A DNA stretch of 5,527 nt, from positions 1 through 5,527 of the forward strand of contig JAZRXC010000056.1 of the NCBI GenBank assembly GCA_045600025.1, read 5' to 3'. The translations under genes were made by a program, and so were the position numbers. The notes beneath the pieces are model-generated. The model made no database searches. It saw only the letters and a list, made by a program, of their open reading frames with translations, and was not told the origin of the DNA. Positions 5,527 through 5,527 of the stretch are shown one piece after another; position 1 is the first letter of the stretch; each line of letters starts with the position of its first letter. This DNA comes from UBA3774 sp045600025 (GTDB lineage: Bacteria > Bacillota > Clostridia > Lachnospirales > Lachnospiraceae).

Positions 5527-5527
5527 C

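Overview
The window reads as a low-to-moderate-GC Firmicute, most likely a clostridial (Lachnospiraceae-like) chromosome. This rests on strong AGGAGG-type ribosome binding sites, the gene families present, and a single-chain amino-acid importer of a type I associate with Clostridia. Lineage is inferred from family recognition only; no search was run. All recognised genes lie on the + strand.

Layout. (1) 1-503: the 3' end of a Fic-family protein gene. The window opens at the end of the Fic active-site motif, so only the C-terminal part, a heptad-repeat linker and a winged-helix tail are visible. (2) 504-609: a short regulatory region with a perfect-consensus promoter (TTGACA-17 bp-TATAAT) and two operator-like sites, one inside the promoter spacer and one at the expected transcription start. 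(3) 610-1206: a TetR-family repressor. (4) 1205-1291: an open frame resembling the last ~29 codons of a GntR/YtrA-type regulator, whose stop overlaps the start of the next gene. (5) 1291-2758: an ABC-2 type transporter, ATPase then permease, spaced by 1 nt. (6) 2759-2829: a short AT-rich gap. (7) 2830-5526: an 898-residue protein joining a lipoprotein-type signal, a substrate-binding protein (SBP) whose halves appear in swapped order, an amino-acid importer permease, an ABC ATPase and a C-terminal domain resembling a degenerate GHKL/RsbW-type ATPase fold.

How the genes may work together. TetR, ATPase and permease look like one transcription unit driven from the 533-561 promoter and probably autorepressed by TetR, a common design for inducible export or drug-response transporters. 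The GntR-like remnant suggests that a YtrA-type regulator once headed this ABC-2 operon and was replaced by the TetR gene. The 898-residue importer is probably a separate function, uptake of a polar amino acid or similar compound. A homodimer of it would supply every component of an importer.

The most notable points are the swapped-order SBP, the one-polypeptide importer with a GHKL-like tail, and the apparent regulator exchange at the ABC-2 operon. I recall related clostridial proteins with similar SBP-permease and ATPase-tail layouts, so the architecture is probably not unique to this genome, but I know of no assigned role for the tail.
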